A stretch of 64,000 bases of DNA from SZUA-265 sp965651905 (GTDB lineage: Bacteria; Myxococcota_A; Polyangia; Polyangiales; Polyangiaceae), in assembly GCA_965651905.1 (NCBI GenBank), contig CBFGUG010000025.1:1-64000 (forward strand), in the 5' to 3' direction. Positions within the stretch are counted from its first letter, which is position 1, and each line of letters begins with the position of its first letter. This document shows, piece by piece, positions 1 through 8,563 of this stretch. The notes beneath the pieces are model-generated. The model saw only the letters and a program-made list of their open reading frames with translations, was not told the origin of the DNA and made no database searches. The position numbers were made by a program, and so were the translations under genes.

Positions 1-72
1 CACTGCGACGCTGCCAGTCACTGCGACGCTGCCAGTCACTGCGACGCTGCCAGTCACTGCGACGCTGCCAGT
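1..72. repeat. 18-bp tandem repeat, four copies, overlapping the 3' end of the uxs-like gene
   Basis: Four perfect head-to-tail copies of CACTGCGACGCTGCCAGT occupy positions 1-18, 19-36, 37-54 and 55-72, and the array probably continues beyond the left edge. The unit is 18 bp, so it keeps frame. On the minus strand every unit reads Leu-Ala-Ala-Ser-Gln-stop, which is exactly the C-terminus and stop of the neighbouring gene. The array therefore looks like serial duplication of that gene's last codons. Confidence 0.95.
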
Positions 73-1013
73 CGCTCTTCGAAATTCTTGATGGTCAAAC
101 GCAGGCCATCGCGCAACGGCACGCTGGGCTCGAAACCGATGACCTCTTTGGCGCGAGTCGTGTCGGGCTTGCGCTGCTTGGGATCGTCCGTCGGCAGCGG
201 TTGGTATTCGATGGTCGACTTGGCACCCGTCAGCTCGAGAATCACGGCCGCCAGCTCTTTCATCGTGAACTCCGTGGGGTTACCCAGGTTCATCGGACCG
301 TCCAGCCCAGGCAGTTTGGCGACCCTCAAGAACCCCTCAATCAGGTCCTGTACGAAACAGAACGAGCGTGACTGCGTACCTTCACCGAACAGTGTGATGG
401 GCTTGCCGCTCAGCGCTTGCGTGATGAAGTTCGACACCACGCGGCCGTCGTTCAGCGCCATGCGCGGCCCATAGGTATTGAAGATGCGCACGATGCGTGC
501 GTCGATACCCCAAGAACGCTTGGCGTCGGTGAGTAACGTTTCTGCGCCGCGTTTGCCCTCGTCGTAACACGCGCGCGGACCGATCGGATTGACGTTACCC
601 CAATAGGACTCGGGCTGCGGGTGCACCGTCGGATCGCCATACACCTCCGAGGTCGAAGCGTGAATGATCGTGCAGTTTCTGCCGCGCGCCATTTCGATCA
701 GGCGCTGAGCTCCGAGCACGCTGGTCGTGAACGTCGCGTAAGGATCGCGCTGGTAGTGAACGGGAGAAGCCGGACACGCGAAATTGAAGATGATCTCCGC
801 GTAGGTGTGCATCGGCTCGCGCACGTCACCCAGCTGGAAGTGAAAGTGGGGGTTTCGCGCCGCGTCCGACAGGTTGGTCAAGTCACCCGTCATCAGTGAG
901 TCGATCCCGACCACCTCGTAGTTCTCAGCGAGCAGCCTATCGACGAGATGAGAACCGAGGAACCCAGCGGCCCCCGTCACCAGAACCGTTCGTCTAACTG
1001 AGCCTAGTCCCAC
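54..1013 (-). CDS. uxs: UDP-glucuronate decarboxylase (UDP-xylose synthase) family SDR
   Basis: 319-aa extended SDR predicted to convert UDP-glucuronate to UDP-xylose in the cytoplasm. The NAD site VTGAAGFLGSHL starts near residue 11. The signatures NFACPASPVHYQ, STSEVYGDP, YDEGKR (catalytic Tyr/Lys) and FNTYGPRM are those of the UXS family rather than of generic epimerases. The start is GTG at 1013 with GGAG about 8 nt upstream; no ATG fits. The stop lies inside the 18-bp tandem repeat. No UDP-glucose dehydrogenase is in the window, so UDP-GlcA must come from elsewhere. It sits at the edge of a polysaccharide locus and should supply a pentose donor. The family call is firm; substrate is inferred from the family. 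Confidence 0.9.
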   Translation of the reverse strand: MGLGSVRRTVLVTGAAGFLGSHLVDRLLAENYEVVGIDSLMTGDLTNLSDAARNPHFHFQLGDVREPMHTYAEIIFNFACPASPVHYQRDPYATFTTSVLGAQRLIEMARGRNCTIIHASTSEVYGDPTVHPQPESYWGNVNPIGPRACYDEGKRGAETLLTDAKRSWGIDARIVRIFNTYGPRMALNDGRVVSNFITQALSGKPITLFGEGTQSRSFCFVQDLIEGFLRVAKLPGLDGPMNLGNPTEFTMKELAAVILELTGAKSTIEYQPLPTDDPKQRKPDTTRAKEVIGFEPSVPLRDGLRLTIKNFEERLAASQ

Positions 1014-1157
1014 AGCTTGTCTCCATAAGTATGCAATTCGGACGTGCGTGCATCACGCGAGTCTTCGGCGCGATACGACACGGTCGCCAGGAGTAGCACC
1101 TCCCGAGCCTCCGAGTCCAATTCGCGTGGAGCGCGCGCCACTGGATCGGTAAAAACC

Positions 1158-2465
1158 TCACCCCGACGGATCAGGAAGGGGCATGCCGAAATCTGGTCGC
1201 TCGCGCTCGCCCAAGACCCAGCGGTAAACCTCTAGCACCTGTTTCGCTTTCGCCTCCCACGTGAAGTGCTGCGAAACGCGCTGCTTGGCGGCAGCGGCGA
1301 AGCTGGCGACGAGTTCGGGGTCGGCAAGCAGCCGCTCGAACGCACCGCGTAGGTTGGAAACGATCTCCTGGCGACTGCCCAGTGGAACTCGAATTCCCGT
1401 GGTATCCGAAACCAACTCGTCGGGACCAGCATACCCGACGACGACTGGCACCAGCCCGGATGCCATGGCTTCCAGCACCACGGCACCCCCAAACTCGCGC
1501 ACGCTCGGAAATCCAAACACGTGGGCGCGTAGGAGCCGCTCCTGCAGTTTCTCATGCGGCACCCAGCCGTCGAGCAAGACGCCGTTTTCCACCCCGTTTC
1601 GTGCACGGAGCGCCTTGAGCGACTCCATTTCGGGACCATCACCGATGATGTCGACCACCAACTGCCCGCTCTTGACCAGAGGGGCAGCTGCTTCGATCAA
1701 CATGTCGGCGCCTTTGTACGGAACCAGTCGTCCAACGAATGCTACCCGCATGGGCGGCGCCGTCCACCGTTCAGCTACGGCGGGGAAACGTTCCATCGCC
1801 ACGGCGTTTTCGGGAATGTAGACGCAGCGGTCGTGATGCCCCTGCAGTTGTTCCCACGAGGACTTGGACCCTGCGATGAGCGCGGTGGCACGAGCGCGAG
1901 TGCGACGATACCCAGGCAGCAACTTGTGCGCATCCCGTACGTACGAGAGCCACTCCCCTTCTGCGCGCTGTACGCCGCCAAAACCCTTTGGCCAAGGCAC
2001 GCCGCCATTGATCGGACCCCACACGAACGGAACGCCGTGAGCTGCGCACTCGTTTGCCAACGTCCAGCTCGGCGTCGTGGGCGACAGCGGCGTGACGCGA
2101 TGCACGACGTCGTACTGATGCGTCCGAATCGCCTCGCCGAACCGCTCCCAGACCTTTGCCTCGAACACGTAATACGGGAGGCTTCCGAGCGCGGTGGTCA
2201 ACGTCCAACCCAGGCCGCTGACACGCCGCAACCAAACGTTGGCGTGGTGCACGGGAGCTGCGATCGACTCGGTGTCGATCGACGTGAACTCTCTGCCCTC
2301 TCTCCACCCCGCGCGTTCCATCGCGGCTTGGTTGCGGACCTGGGTCACGACGTGAGCGTCGACGAGCTGGGAAATCGCCCGACTGTGAGACCACCCTTCG
2401 AGCGGGACACTCACCCATTCAGGGTTGGCCGATTCGGCGATGAGCAACACTCTCGGGCGCTTCAC
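1158..2465 (-). CDS. Glycosyltransferase family 4 (GT-B fold)
   Basis: 435 aa, the usual length for a cytoplasmic GT4 retaining glycosyltransferase. The C-terminal nucleotide-sugar domain begins near residue 235 with MRVAFVGRLVPYKG. The EX7E-type donor motif appears as EFGGAVVLEAMASG. The N-terminal acceptor half contains WGPINGGVPWP, common in GT4 enzymes of capsule loci. The start is GTG at 2465 with a weak ribosome site, so the N-terminus is uncertain. It lies on the same strand as the uxs-like gene, 144 bp upstream of it. Donor and acceptor cannot be told from sequence. Confidence 0.88.
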   Translation of the reverse strand: MKRPRVLLIAESANPEWVSVPLEGWSHSRAISQLVDAHVVTQVRNQAAMERAGWREGREFTSIDTESIAAPVHHANVWLRRVSGLGWTLTTALGSLPYYVFEAKVWERFGEAIRTHQYDVVHRVTPLSPTTPSWTLANECAAHGVPFVWGPINGGVPWPKGFGGVQRAEGEWLSYVRDAHKLLPGYRRTRARATALIAGSKSSWEQLQGHHDRCVYIPENAVAMERFPAVAERWTAPPMRVAFVGRLVPYKGADMLIEAAAPLVKSGQLVVDIIGDGPEMESLKALRARNGVENGVLLDGWVPHEKLQERLLRAHVFGFPSVREFGGAVVLEAMASGLVPVVVGYAGPDELVSDTTGIRVPLGSRQEIVSNLRGAFERLLADPELVASFAAAAKQRVSQHFTWEAKAKQVLEVYRWVLGERERPDFGMPLPDPSG

Positions 2466-2638
2466 GACGCCGCACTAGAGCAGTCCAACCCTGAGGTGTC
2501 GAGCAGGAAGTGCGCGGTTCACAGTCACGGCAACTTCGGGTTTGGGTTTGGTCCCCCGCCCGCTCGTGGTACAGCACGGGCACGTATGCGCGCGCGGCGA
2601 GTGCACTGAGCACGACGACCGCATGACGCAAGGGCAGC

Positions 2639-4042
2639 ATGACAAAAGCAGATGGACTCGTCACCACGGCAGTGGTGTTGCTCTTGACAGCGGCGTACCT
2701 GGTTTGCGCACACCAGCTCGTACAGGGTGGCGAGCTCGGAATCGACCACTTCAGCCTGCTCTACGAGGCCGATCCCAGCCGCGTCATCGAAAACTCTACG
2801 TCGTTCTTCGGCGATCAGGCGCGCACTCGCGCGCATCCCCTGCACGTATTGCTGATCGCTCCGCTCGGCACGTTACTGACGTGGATCACCAACTCGAACG
2901 AGTGGGCCGCGGTGCTCATCACGACGTTGTGTGGCGCACTGGTGCTGGTGAACCTCGACCGCGTCTTGGATCGCGCGCTTGGTCTGGGCCTCGCGGATCG
3001 AACCCTGTTCGTCGTGCTCTTGGGGGCCTCGGCGTCCCACGTGACTTTCGGTGGCCCCATCCCGGAAACCCACGTGTTGTCTGCCTTCGGCCTGTCGTGC
3101 ATGGCACGTTGCCTGACGAGAGAACGCCTGGACGCACTGCAACGCCCGGGACACACCGTGCTCACTTGGCTGAAGCGAGGCGGCGCGGCCTGCGTCGCCG
3201 CGTCGAGTTTTGCGGTCGGCATGCTCGTGACCAACGCTGCAGTGTTGCCCGTGTACTTCTACCACTGCGTTCGCCCCGACTCCTCATCGCGCAAGCGGCG
3301 GCTGATGATGGCGCTGGTCACCGCGGGTGGCGTGGTCGCGCTCGCCGCTGGATTGCACCTGACACAGCGCGCGATATGGCCACCTGTTCGTGGAGAGGTC
3401 CCCACGTCGATCCCCAGCTTTCTCGTTCAGAAGAAAGACAGCGAAGGAACGATCCCTCACTGGAAAGAAGAGGAATCCAAGAGTTTCCTCGGCAAGATCG
3501 ACTACGTCATCCACTCGTTGAAGAGCAACACCGCGTGGACTACTGGCGCGGACGACCTGCTCACCCGCGTGCCCCACGTCGCCAACAGCGTGCTCGTGAA
3601 CGCTCTCTATGCCCCGCGTTTTCTCGTCATCGAACACAGCTGGCGCGTAGCGCCACAAGTCACGTTCGAACCCTGGAACAGCAACCACCGCCTGGTTGGC
3701 GGCCTCGGCGCGGTGACTTGGCTCGGACTGCTCGGCACCTCGCTGTTTCTCGGTCGACGCAGCATGCGTGACCTCCTGAGCAAACCCGTGGTGGGATTTT
3801 CTGCGTTCGTGCTCGTGTTTCAAACGGTGCTGTTCACGTTGTACGGCGACGAGGTGTTCTTGTTCTCACCGAACTGGGTGTTCCCCTTGGTGCTCGTAGC
3901 CGCCGCGCTGTACGCACACTGCCGCCCGATGTTATCCGCCAGCCGCGCGACAGCGCTGCGCTGCGCGCTGGCTCTCGCGACGCTATGTATCGTCCTCAAC
4001 TCATTTCAGCTCATGCGTGAACTTTTCCGCGTGTACACCTAG
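2639..4042 (+). CDS. Multi-pass membrane protein, GT-C-like, function unknown
   Basis: 467 aa with an N-terminal membrane segment followed by an extracytoplasmic loop (residues about 30-70), then roughly eight more hydrophobic stretches. A hydrophilic insertion lies near residues 255-300. The layout resembles GT-C membrane glycosyltransferases or polymerases, but I see no diagnostic motif. The ATG start has AAGG 6 nt upstream. The next membrane-protein gene begins close to or overlapping its stop, so the two are probably cotranscribed. It could be the missing Wzy-type polymerase of this locus; that is only a guess from context. Confidence 0.7.
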   Translation: MTKADGLVTTAVVLLLTAAYLVCAHQLVQGGELGIDHFSLLYEADPSRVIENSTSFFGDQARTRAHPLHVLLIAPLGTLLTWITNSNEWAAVLITTLCGALVLVNLDRVLDRALGLGLADRTLFVVLLGASASHVTFGGPIPETHVLSAFGLSCMARCLTRERLDALQRPGHTVLTWLKRGGAACVAASSFAVGMLVTNAAVLPVYFYHCVRPDSSSRKRRLMMALVTAGGVVALAAGLHLTQRAIWPPVRGEVPTSIPSFLVQKKDSEGTIPHWKEEESKSFLGKIDYVIHSLKSNTAWTTGADDLLTRVPHVANSVLVNALYAPRFLVIEHSWRVAPQVTFEPWNSNHRLVGGLGAVTWLGLLGTSLFLGRRSMRDLLSKPVVGFSAFVLVFQTVLFTLYGDEVFLFSPNWVFPLVLVAAALYAHCRPMLSASRATALRCALALATLCIVLNSFQLMRELFRVYT

Positions 4043-4067
4043 CAACTTGCTCGCCGACGGACTGAAC

Positions 4068-5477
4068 GTGTCACTCTTGCTCAGCTACACCGCATCCCAA
4101 GCTCCAGCGGTCAGTGATCAGTTCGTCATGCTGCTCGGCCGTTCGCTGCTCTTTTACGGGCTGCACTTCGCCGTGCTGGCCGCTGGTTTGTGGTTTTTGG
4201 GTCAAAACCAGTACCGTGAACGGGTCGAACGCATCGGGCAAACGCTCCCCGTCGTCTTGCTCGTCGCTCTGGGTTGTTTGGTGTTCGCCATTTCCGAACC
4301 CCAACGCGAGTGGTTTGGTGACTTCGTCGAAGCTTATTACGCTGGGGGTGCCGCTGCACTTCAGGGGCTTTCCGAGGTTCCCAAGGCGTTCGACCGCGGC
4401 GTGCACGGCTTCGTCAACATCCCAGTGCTGGCGCTGCCTTTCGTGCCCTTCGCGTTGATGAGCAAGAGCGTCGCGGCAGGAGTCTACTTGGTCCTCGGAC
4501 TGGCGGCTGTCATCGCAACCTGGCGCCAGCTGGTGGTCGGGTTACGGCTCGATCGACGAGGAGAGCTCCTGTGTGCGCTCTTGCTCGTGCTCAACGGCCC
4601 GCTACAAAACAGCCTGCGCGAGGGTAACACGAGTCACTTCGCATTGTACGCGATGACCGCAGCGTACTTTCACTTGCGCGCGCGGCGAGACATGGCTGCA
4701 GGCTTACTGATCGGCGCAGCAGCACTGTTCAAGCTCCCACTGCTCCTGTTCGGGGCATACTTTCTCATTCGAGGGCGCCTTCGTGCCGTCGTGGGTTCGG
4801 GACTCGTCGTGGGAGGTGCGGCTCTCGCTTCGGTGCTGCTCTTCGGCATCGCCCCGCACGTGCAGTGGTACGAGTCCTTCGTCGCTTCTGCGAGTGAACG
4901 TCCGATCGGCGCATTCAACGTCCAATCTTTCAGCGCCACCATGCTGAGATTCGAGCGCGCGGGCGAAGTGATTTGCGACTGGGGCAACTTCGATCTCCCC
5001 ACGGCTGGGCGATGGCTGTCTCGACTCATCCCATTGACTCTCGTCGGCGCTGTCGCCGCCGCCGCGGCGCTGCCTCGCTGGCGTCACGTCGATAGCCCAG
5101 CAACAGCGGATACTGCGACGACCGATACGACGACAGCTGATACCGGGATCGGCCAGGGGCTCGAGTACTTGTGCGTGTTGGTGTTGGCGTGCGTGACGAG
5201 TCCACTCGCCTGGTCGCACTACTACTGCTGGATGTTGCTGCCACTGATCGTGCTCATGAGCTCCACGGAAGTGCCTCAGCTGACGGGCCGCGCGCGGACT
5301 TGGGTGTGGCTGGCCGTGGTGCTCACTTCAGCACCCGTGTTGCGGCCGTGGTGCTCGCCGTCGGGCATCGCCAAGTATCCTTACCTGATCGTGCTGTCGC
5401 ACTACCTGATCGGCGGCGTCCTGTGCCTAGCCCTGCTGGCGTTGTATCGATACAAGCAGGGCATGGCTCGTGCTTGA
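4068..5477 (+). CDS. GT87 (DUF2029)-type polyprenol-linked glycosyltransferase
   Basis: About 469 aa with ten or so membrane segments. The pattern NGPLQNSLREGNTSHF followed by AAGLLIGAAALFKLP matches the conserved region of GT87 (PimE-like) membrane mannosyltransferases, which use polyprenyl-phosphate sugars outside the membrane. WSHYYCWMLLPL near the C-terminus also fits. A loop near residue 335 carries a low-complexity Ala/Thr/Asp stretch (TATTDTTTADT). The start is uncertain: GTG 4017 would overlap the upstream gene by 26 bp, GTG 4068 has GGA 7 nt upstream, and ATG 4128 still keeps the first membrane helix. The family call is good; the sugar is unknown. Confidence 0.8.
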   Translation: MSLLLSYTASQAPAVSDQFVMLLGRSLLFYGLHFAVLAAGLWFLGQNQYRERVERIGQTLPVVLLVALGCLVFAISEPQREWFGDFVEAYYAGGAAALQGLSEVPKAFDRGVHGFVNIPVLALPFVPFALMSKSVAAGVYLVLGLAAVIATWRQLVVGLRLDRRGELLCALLLVLNGPLQNSLREGNTSHFALYAMTAAYFHLRARRDMAAGLLIGAAALFKLPLLLFGAYFLIRGRLRAVVGSGLVVGGAALASVLLFGIAPHVQWYESFVASASERPIGAFNVQSFSATMLRFERAGEVICDWGNFDLPTAGRWLSRLIPLTLVGAVAAAAALPRWRHVDSPATADTATTDTTTADTGIGQGLEYLCVLVLACVTSPLAWSHYYCWMLLPLIVLMSSTEVPQLTGRARTWVWLAVVLTSAPVLRPWCSPSGIAKYPYLIVLSHYLIGGVLCLALLALYRYKQGMARA

Positions 5478-5869
5478 CGTTAGCCGCCGAACCTACACCC
5501 AAGACGCCCCCCTAGGTCTTTTCAGCTTGGGCGCGGCGCCTGCAACGAATGACGCACTACGCTGCTGCCGAGCAGCGAACCCGTGGGACACCGCTGCTCC
5601 TGCGTGGCCCATGGGAGAGTCGACGATGATTGCTCACACGACGAGTAACCTCGTGAGCGTATGCTGTGACGTTGACGCACGAAGACGATTTTTCGCAACC
5701 GGACGCGCGACCCGTCTGAAGCAGGAGAACCGCAAGGTGATCGATGTCCCCGCCAACGGGGCATCGACGCAGCGCAGCGTCGGCGACGAGCACACCGTTG
5801 CCTGCGCCTCCGAAATTCGTGTGGAGCCACGGCCAGCTCGTTGCGCCGCGTCTCTCCTTCACGCACTCG

Positions 5870-6223
5870 AACGGTCTGACCGTTGCCTTTTTCAGCGCAG
5901 ACGTCAGTTTCGCAACGGTGCGACCGTTGGCGGCGGCTTGCGACGGGCGTCCGATTGCTTCCTAGTTGGCGTCCAGACGCCAAAATGCGCGAAATGCATG
6001 GGGCTCACCGTCCTCTGGTGTGCGCCTTACGCGTGCGGCAACGGTCTGACCGTTCCATTTGGCGGTTGTTACCTCAGGTCTGAACGGTCTGACCGTTCCG
6101 TGGCCGCCGCAGCGCCCCGCGAAGCAACCACCTGCCCGTAGGAACGCCTCGAATATGCGTGCAGCGCAACGGTCACACCGTTACCCCTCGTCCGTTTTGT
6201 TGTTTTGTAACGGTCAGACCGTT
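5870..6223. repeat. Array of six AACGGTNNNACCGTT palindromes with a ~42-bp helical register
   Basis: Perfect 15-bp sites lie at 5870-5884, 5914-5928, 6040-6054, 6083-6097, 6168-6182 and 6209-6223. The central three bases vary (CTG, GCG, CTG, CTG, CAC, CAG). Centre-to-centre distances are 44, 126, 43, 85 and 41 bp, all close to multiples of 42.4 bp, about four helical turns. Degenerate copies fall on the same register at 5785-5799 (9 of 12 arm bases), 5828-5842 (8), 5998-6012 (8) and 6126-6140 (7). Only the slot near 5963 is empty. The arms are conserved and the flanks are not. This suits a dimeric protein binding one face of the DNA, or a string of 6-bp-stem RNA hairpins if transcribed. Confidence 0.9.
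5966..5983. promoter_or_regulatory. 18-bp inverted repeat TTGGCGTC-CA-GACGCCAA, off register
   Basis: Eight-bp perfect arms flank a CA centre. It lies in the one slot of the palindrome array that has no AACGGT-type site, but its centre (5974.5) is about 11 bp off the 42-bp register, roughly one further helical turn. It may be a site for a second protein or an unrelated hairpin. Confidence 0.55.
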
Positions 6224-6321
6224 CACTCGAAGGCGTGGGCTTTAGATGACGCTGTTTTTTCGGGGAGCCTCGCGCGGAATTCACTTCCGAATGAGGGATT
6301 CCGCAAAAAGTCACCCAGGCA

Positions 6322-7365
6322 TCAGCGGCGCAGATGTGATCGCTGAAACTCGAGGTACCAGTCCTCGAGTTCCTTGCCACGGCGCGCGAGGGATTCGGGG
6401 TAGTGACGCCAGGCAAACAGCACACCGCGGGTATCCGGAAAGCTGAACCTGCGCCGCCCGACGTCGGTGGCTAACGCGATGCCCAGGCGCTGCGCGAGGA
6501 ACCGACGGACTTGCGAGCGCAAGTCGACCGAGTCAGGCGCATGCCGACTTGCCATCGCGATCACGTTGAGACAAGTGAACCCCGACTTGAGCCGACGGTT
6601 GGGGCGTCCACCCGGAACCATCAGGTGATGGATGCGTGCGCGACATGCGAGAACCAACGCGCCGTAACGCGACGCGCGGTAGCTCGCGTCGAAGTCCTCA
6701 CCCACCGCGTACGCGTCTAGGTACTCCGCGAAACGCACCTTCTGAATCACACTGGACCGAAACGTCATGCGAAAGCCGCCTAGTAAACCTTGCGGAATGA
6801 CGTCCATCCCAGCCAACGTCTCGGGCAGCTTGCCCTTGTGGTAGTGGCCATCGTAGGGGAGAAAACGCAGCTCCTGCTCCGACAAGATGTGCTCGATGCG
6901 AGCGAGTATTCCCCGCTGGTTAGCCGTGCTCGGCCTGGGAATGCTCTCCGCTCCGGGTTTCGCGTCGGGAGGCACGAACACCTCCGTCATCGTCACCCCG
7001 GCCACCTCGTTGTGGATGTCCGCCTCGTAAACGGCCATCACTTCTTCTGCTGCATCGGGGTAGAGCAGACTATCGTCGTCGATCAGAAATACGATGTCGG
7101 CCTCGGAATGGTCGAGCGCGATGTTTCGCTGCATCGATGACGAACCCCGAGCGGAGCCCACGTAACGCCAACGAATCCCGTCAATCGCGTTACCCAGCTC
7201 CGCTTCGAGGCGCGCCTTGGACTTCTCCCACTCCGGGGAACTGTGCACGATCACGATCTCGTCGGGTGGACGAGTTTGGGTCAATGCCAGCTTCACGCCA
7301 CGCATGACCTCTTCGTCGCGGTTCAGGGAGCAGATCAACAGGCCCCAAGTCAGCCGTTTCGGCAT
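6322..7365 (-). CDS. Glycosyltransferase family 2 (GT-A)
   Basis: 347-aa GT2-type inverting glycosyltransferase. The N-terminus (LLICSLNRDEEV) is the first beta-alpha unit of the nucleotide-sugar fold. QRNIALDHSEADIVFLIDDDSLL near residues 79-101 carries the conserved asparagine and the DXD-type metal/donor site (DDD). No membrane segment is apparent, so it is probably cytoplasmic or peripheral. The ATG at 7365 is the first good start. It is the last gene of a minus-strand block after MBOAT and SGNH genes. Its end faces the palindrome-rich gap. Donor is unknown. Confidence 0.85.
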   Translation of the reverse strand: MPKRLTWGLLICSLNRDEEVMRGVKLALTQTRPPDEIVIVHSSPEWEKSKARLEAELGNAIDGIRWRYVGSARGSSSMQRNIALDHSEADIVFLIDDDSLLYPDAAEEVMAVYEADIHNEVAGVTMTEVFVPPDAKPGAESIPRPSTANQRGILARIEHILSEQELRFLPYDGHYHKGKLPETLAGMDVIPQGLLGGFRMTFRSSVIQKVRFAEYLDAYAVGEDFDASYRASRYGALVLACRARIHHLMVPGGRPNRRLKSGFTCLNVIAMASRHAPDSVDLRSQVRRFLAQRLGIALATDVGRRRFSFPDTRGVLFAWRHYPESLARRGKELEDWYLEFQRSHLRR

Positions 7366-7516
7366 GAACGGTCGATATCACGGCCTCCGCCTCGACCCAA
7401 CTCCTTTCGAATTTCACGTTCCCCAAGCCGTGGACACTGGTTTCGGCCGCGAGCGAGCAGCTCGACGGCAACGTGTCGTCACTTTTTCGCCACGGCGAGA
7501 GGCGAGGTGTTCAGCG

Positions 7517-8560
7517 CTAGCCCGACCCAGCCGGAATCTTCGTCTTGATACCTTCGATGAGTTTCTTGGTGCGTGCTTCCCTACCCTCTCGGCGCAGGTG
7601 ATACACGGTGTCGAAGAACAGCGCCTCGCGGTACACGAACGCCGAAGGGGGTGCGGGGGCCTGCAGCCCGGGCCGGGTCGTGATCGCTTCGTGAAGCACG
7701 GCAAGCTCGTCGCGATAGCGCTCGTAATAGGTGTCAGCGATCGGCGTATACGAGATCATCACCGAGACGCCGCGCTCCTGAGCACGTTTGGCGAAGCCTT
7801 CGATCATGTCGAGCGCTTCGAGGTTGATCGGGGCCTCCCGAAGATTGTCCCCGTCGAACGGCTTGCCGGGCTGTTCGACGTCCAGATGCGCCAGCAGGTC
7901 ACCGTGCTCATTGAAACCATCGACGCTGCCGATGGCCTCCTCGACCTGGCCCGCACTCTGGTAATCACTGCCCTTGATCAAGCTGCGCAGCGCTCGCGCT
8001 GGCACGAGCACGAACCTGGCCAGCTTGAGCCGCGCTATCCGTGGTAACGCCAGCAACATGCTGCGCTTCTGTTCCCAGGTGACGTACGCCGCCGCAGTGG
8101 GGTTCGCCTTGATCACCGCAAACTGGTTTTCGGCGACGCCATCGATGTCCTTGTAATACGCGCCGTACTCCAAGGCGATGACCACCAGGTCCGATCGCTG
8201 GAGTGAAGGCTCGACTTCGGCGAGCATGAAACGCAGGCCCAAAAAGCCGTCCATGCCCATGTTCACCACACGCCGGCCAGTCGCCTCTTCGATCATCGGA
8301 CTGTCTAGACCAAACGCGAGGTTCGATCCGCCCACGACGACGATCTTCGGCGACTCCAGCTTTTCGAGCCGAGAATGTTTGACCGCTGAAGCACTGGCGT
8401 ACGTGTTGCTTTCAGGCACGAACCACGCGATCGCCACCACCGTCAGGAGTGTGACGAAGGCCAGCGCCGCCGTGCGCACCAGCAGCTTGGCAACGTCTCG
8501 ACCCACGCGGCCGCTCTCCGGCGTGGACGACTGGGATTCGTCGGAAGCGTTCATGGTCAT
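7517..8560 (-). CDS. SGNH-hydrolase-like membrane-anchored protein, MBOAT partner
   Basis: About 347 aa. A membrane anchor lies at residues 27-47 (LVRTAALAFVTLLTVVAIAWFV), followed by an exported SGNH-like domain beginning KIVVVGGSNLAFGLDS, where GGSN is the likely nucleophile block. Near the C-terminus FFDTVYHL supplies a plausible Asp/His pair. Such proteins commonly work with MBOAT acyltransferases (AlgJ/AlgX-like) to transfer acyl groups to exported polysaccharide. The upstream MBOAT gene ends only 3-4 bp before this start (TAG TTG ATG ACC ATG), so translation is probably coupled. Starts at TTG 8563, ATG 8560 and ATG 8554 are all possible. Confidence 0.75.
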   Translation of the reverse strand: MTMNASDESQSSTPESGRVGRDVAKLLVRTAALAFVTLLTVVAIAWFVPESNTYASASAVKHSRLEKLESPKIVVVGGSNLAFGLDSPMIEEATGRRVVNMGMDGFLGLRFMLAEVEPSLQRSDLVVIALEYGAYYKDIDGVAENQFAVIKANPTAAAYVTWEQKRSMLLALPRIARLKLARFVLVPARALRSLIKGSDYQSAGQVEEAIGSVDGFNEHGDLLAHLDVEQPGKPFDGDNLREAPINLEALDMIEGFAKRAQERGVSVMISYTPIADTYYERYRDELAVLHEAITTRPGLQAPAPPSAFVYREALFFDTVYHLRREGREARTKKLIEGIKTKIPAGSG

Positions 8561-8563
8561 CAA

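Larger units (their letters stand above)
5478..6321. other. 844-bp convergent intergenic region with phased palindromes
   Basis: No credible gene is seen here; the open frames on both strands have no recognisable domain and are interrupted by the repeats. It lies between the stops of two convergent glycosyltransferase genes, so it is not an ordinary promoter region. It contains an inverted repeat GCTCAC/GTGAGC at 5632-5658, a weak hairpin with T-run at 5501-5523 just after the upstream gene, and the array of AACGGTNNNACCGTT palindromes described separately. Confidence 0.8.

Noticed and set aside
5470..6141. 223-aa plus-strand open frame in the palindrome region
   Set aside because: It has no recognisable domain, is arginine-rich, and is cut through by the repeat array.
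5870..6223. CRISPR-like array (palindromic repeats with unequal spacers of 26-29 nt)
   Set aside because: The repeat is only 15 bp, copies are missing or degenerate, spacing follows helical register rather than fixed spacers, and no cas gene is nearby.
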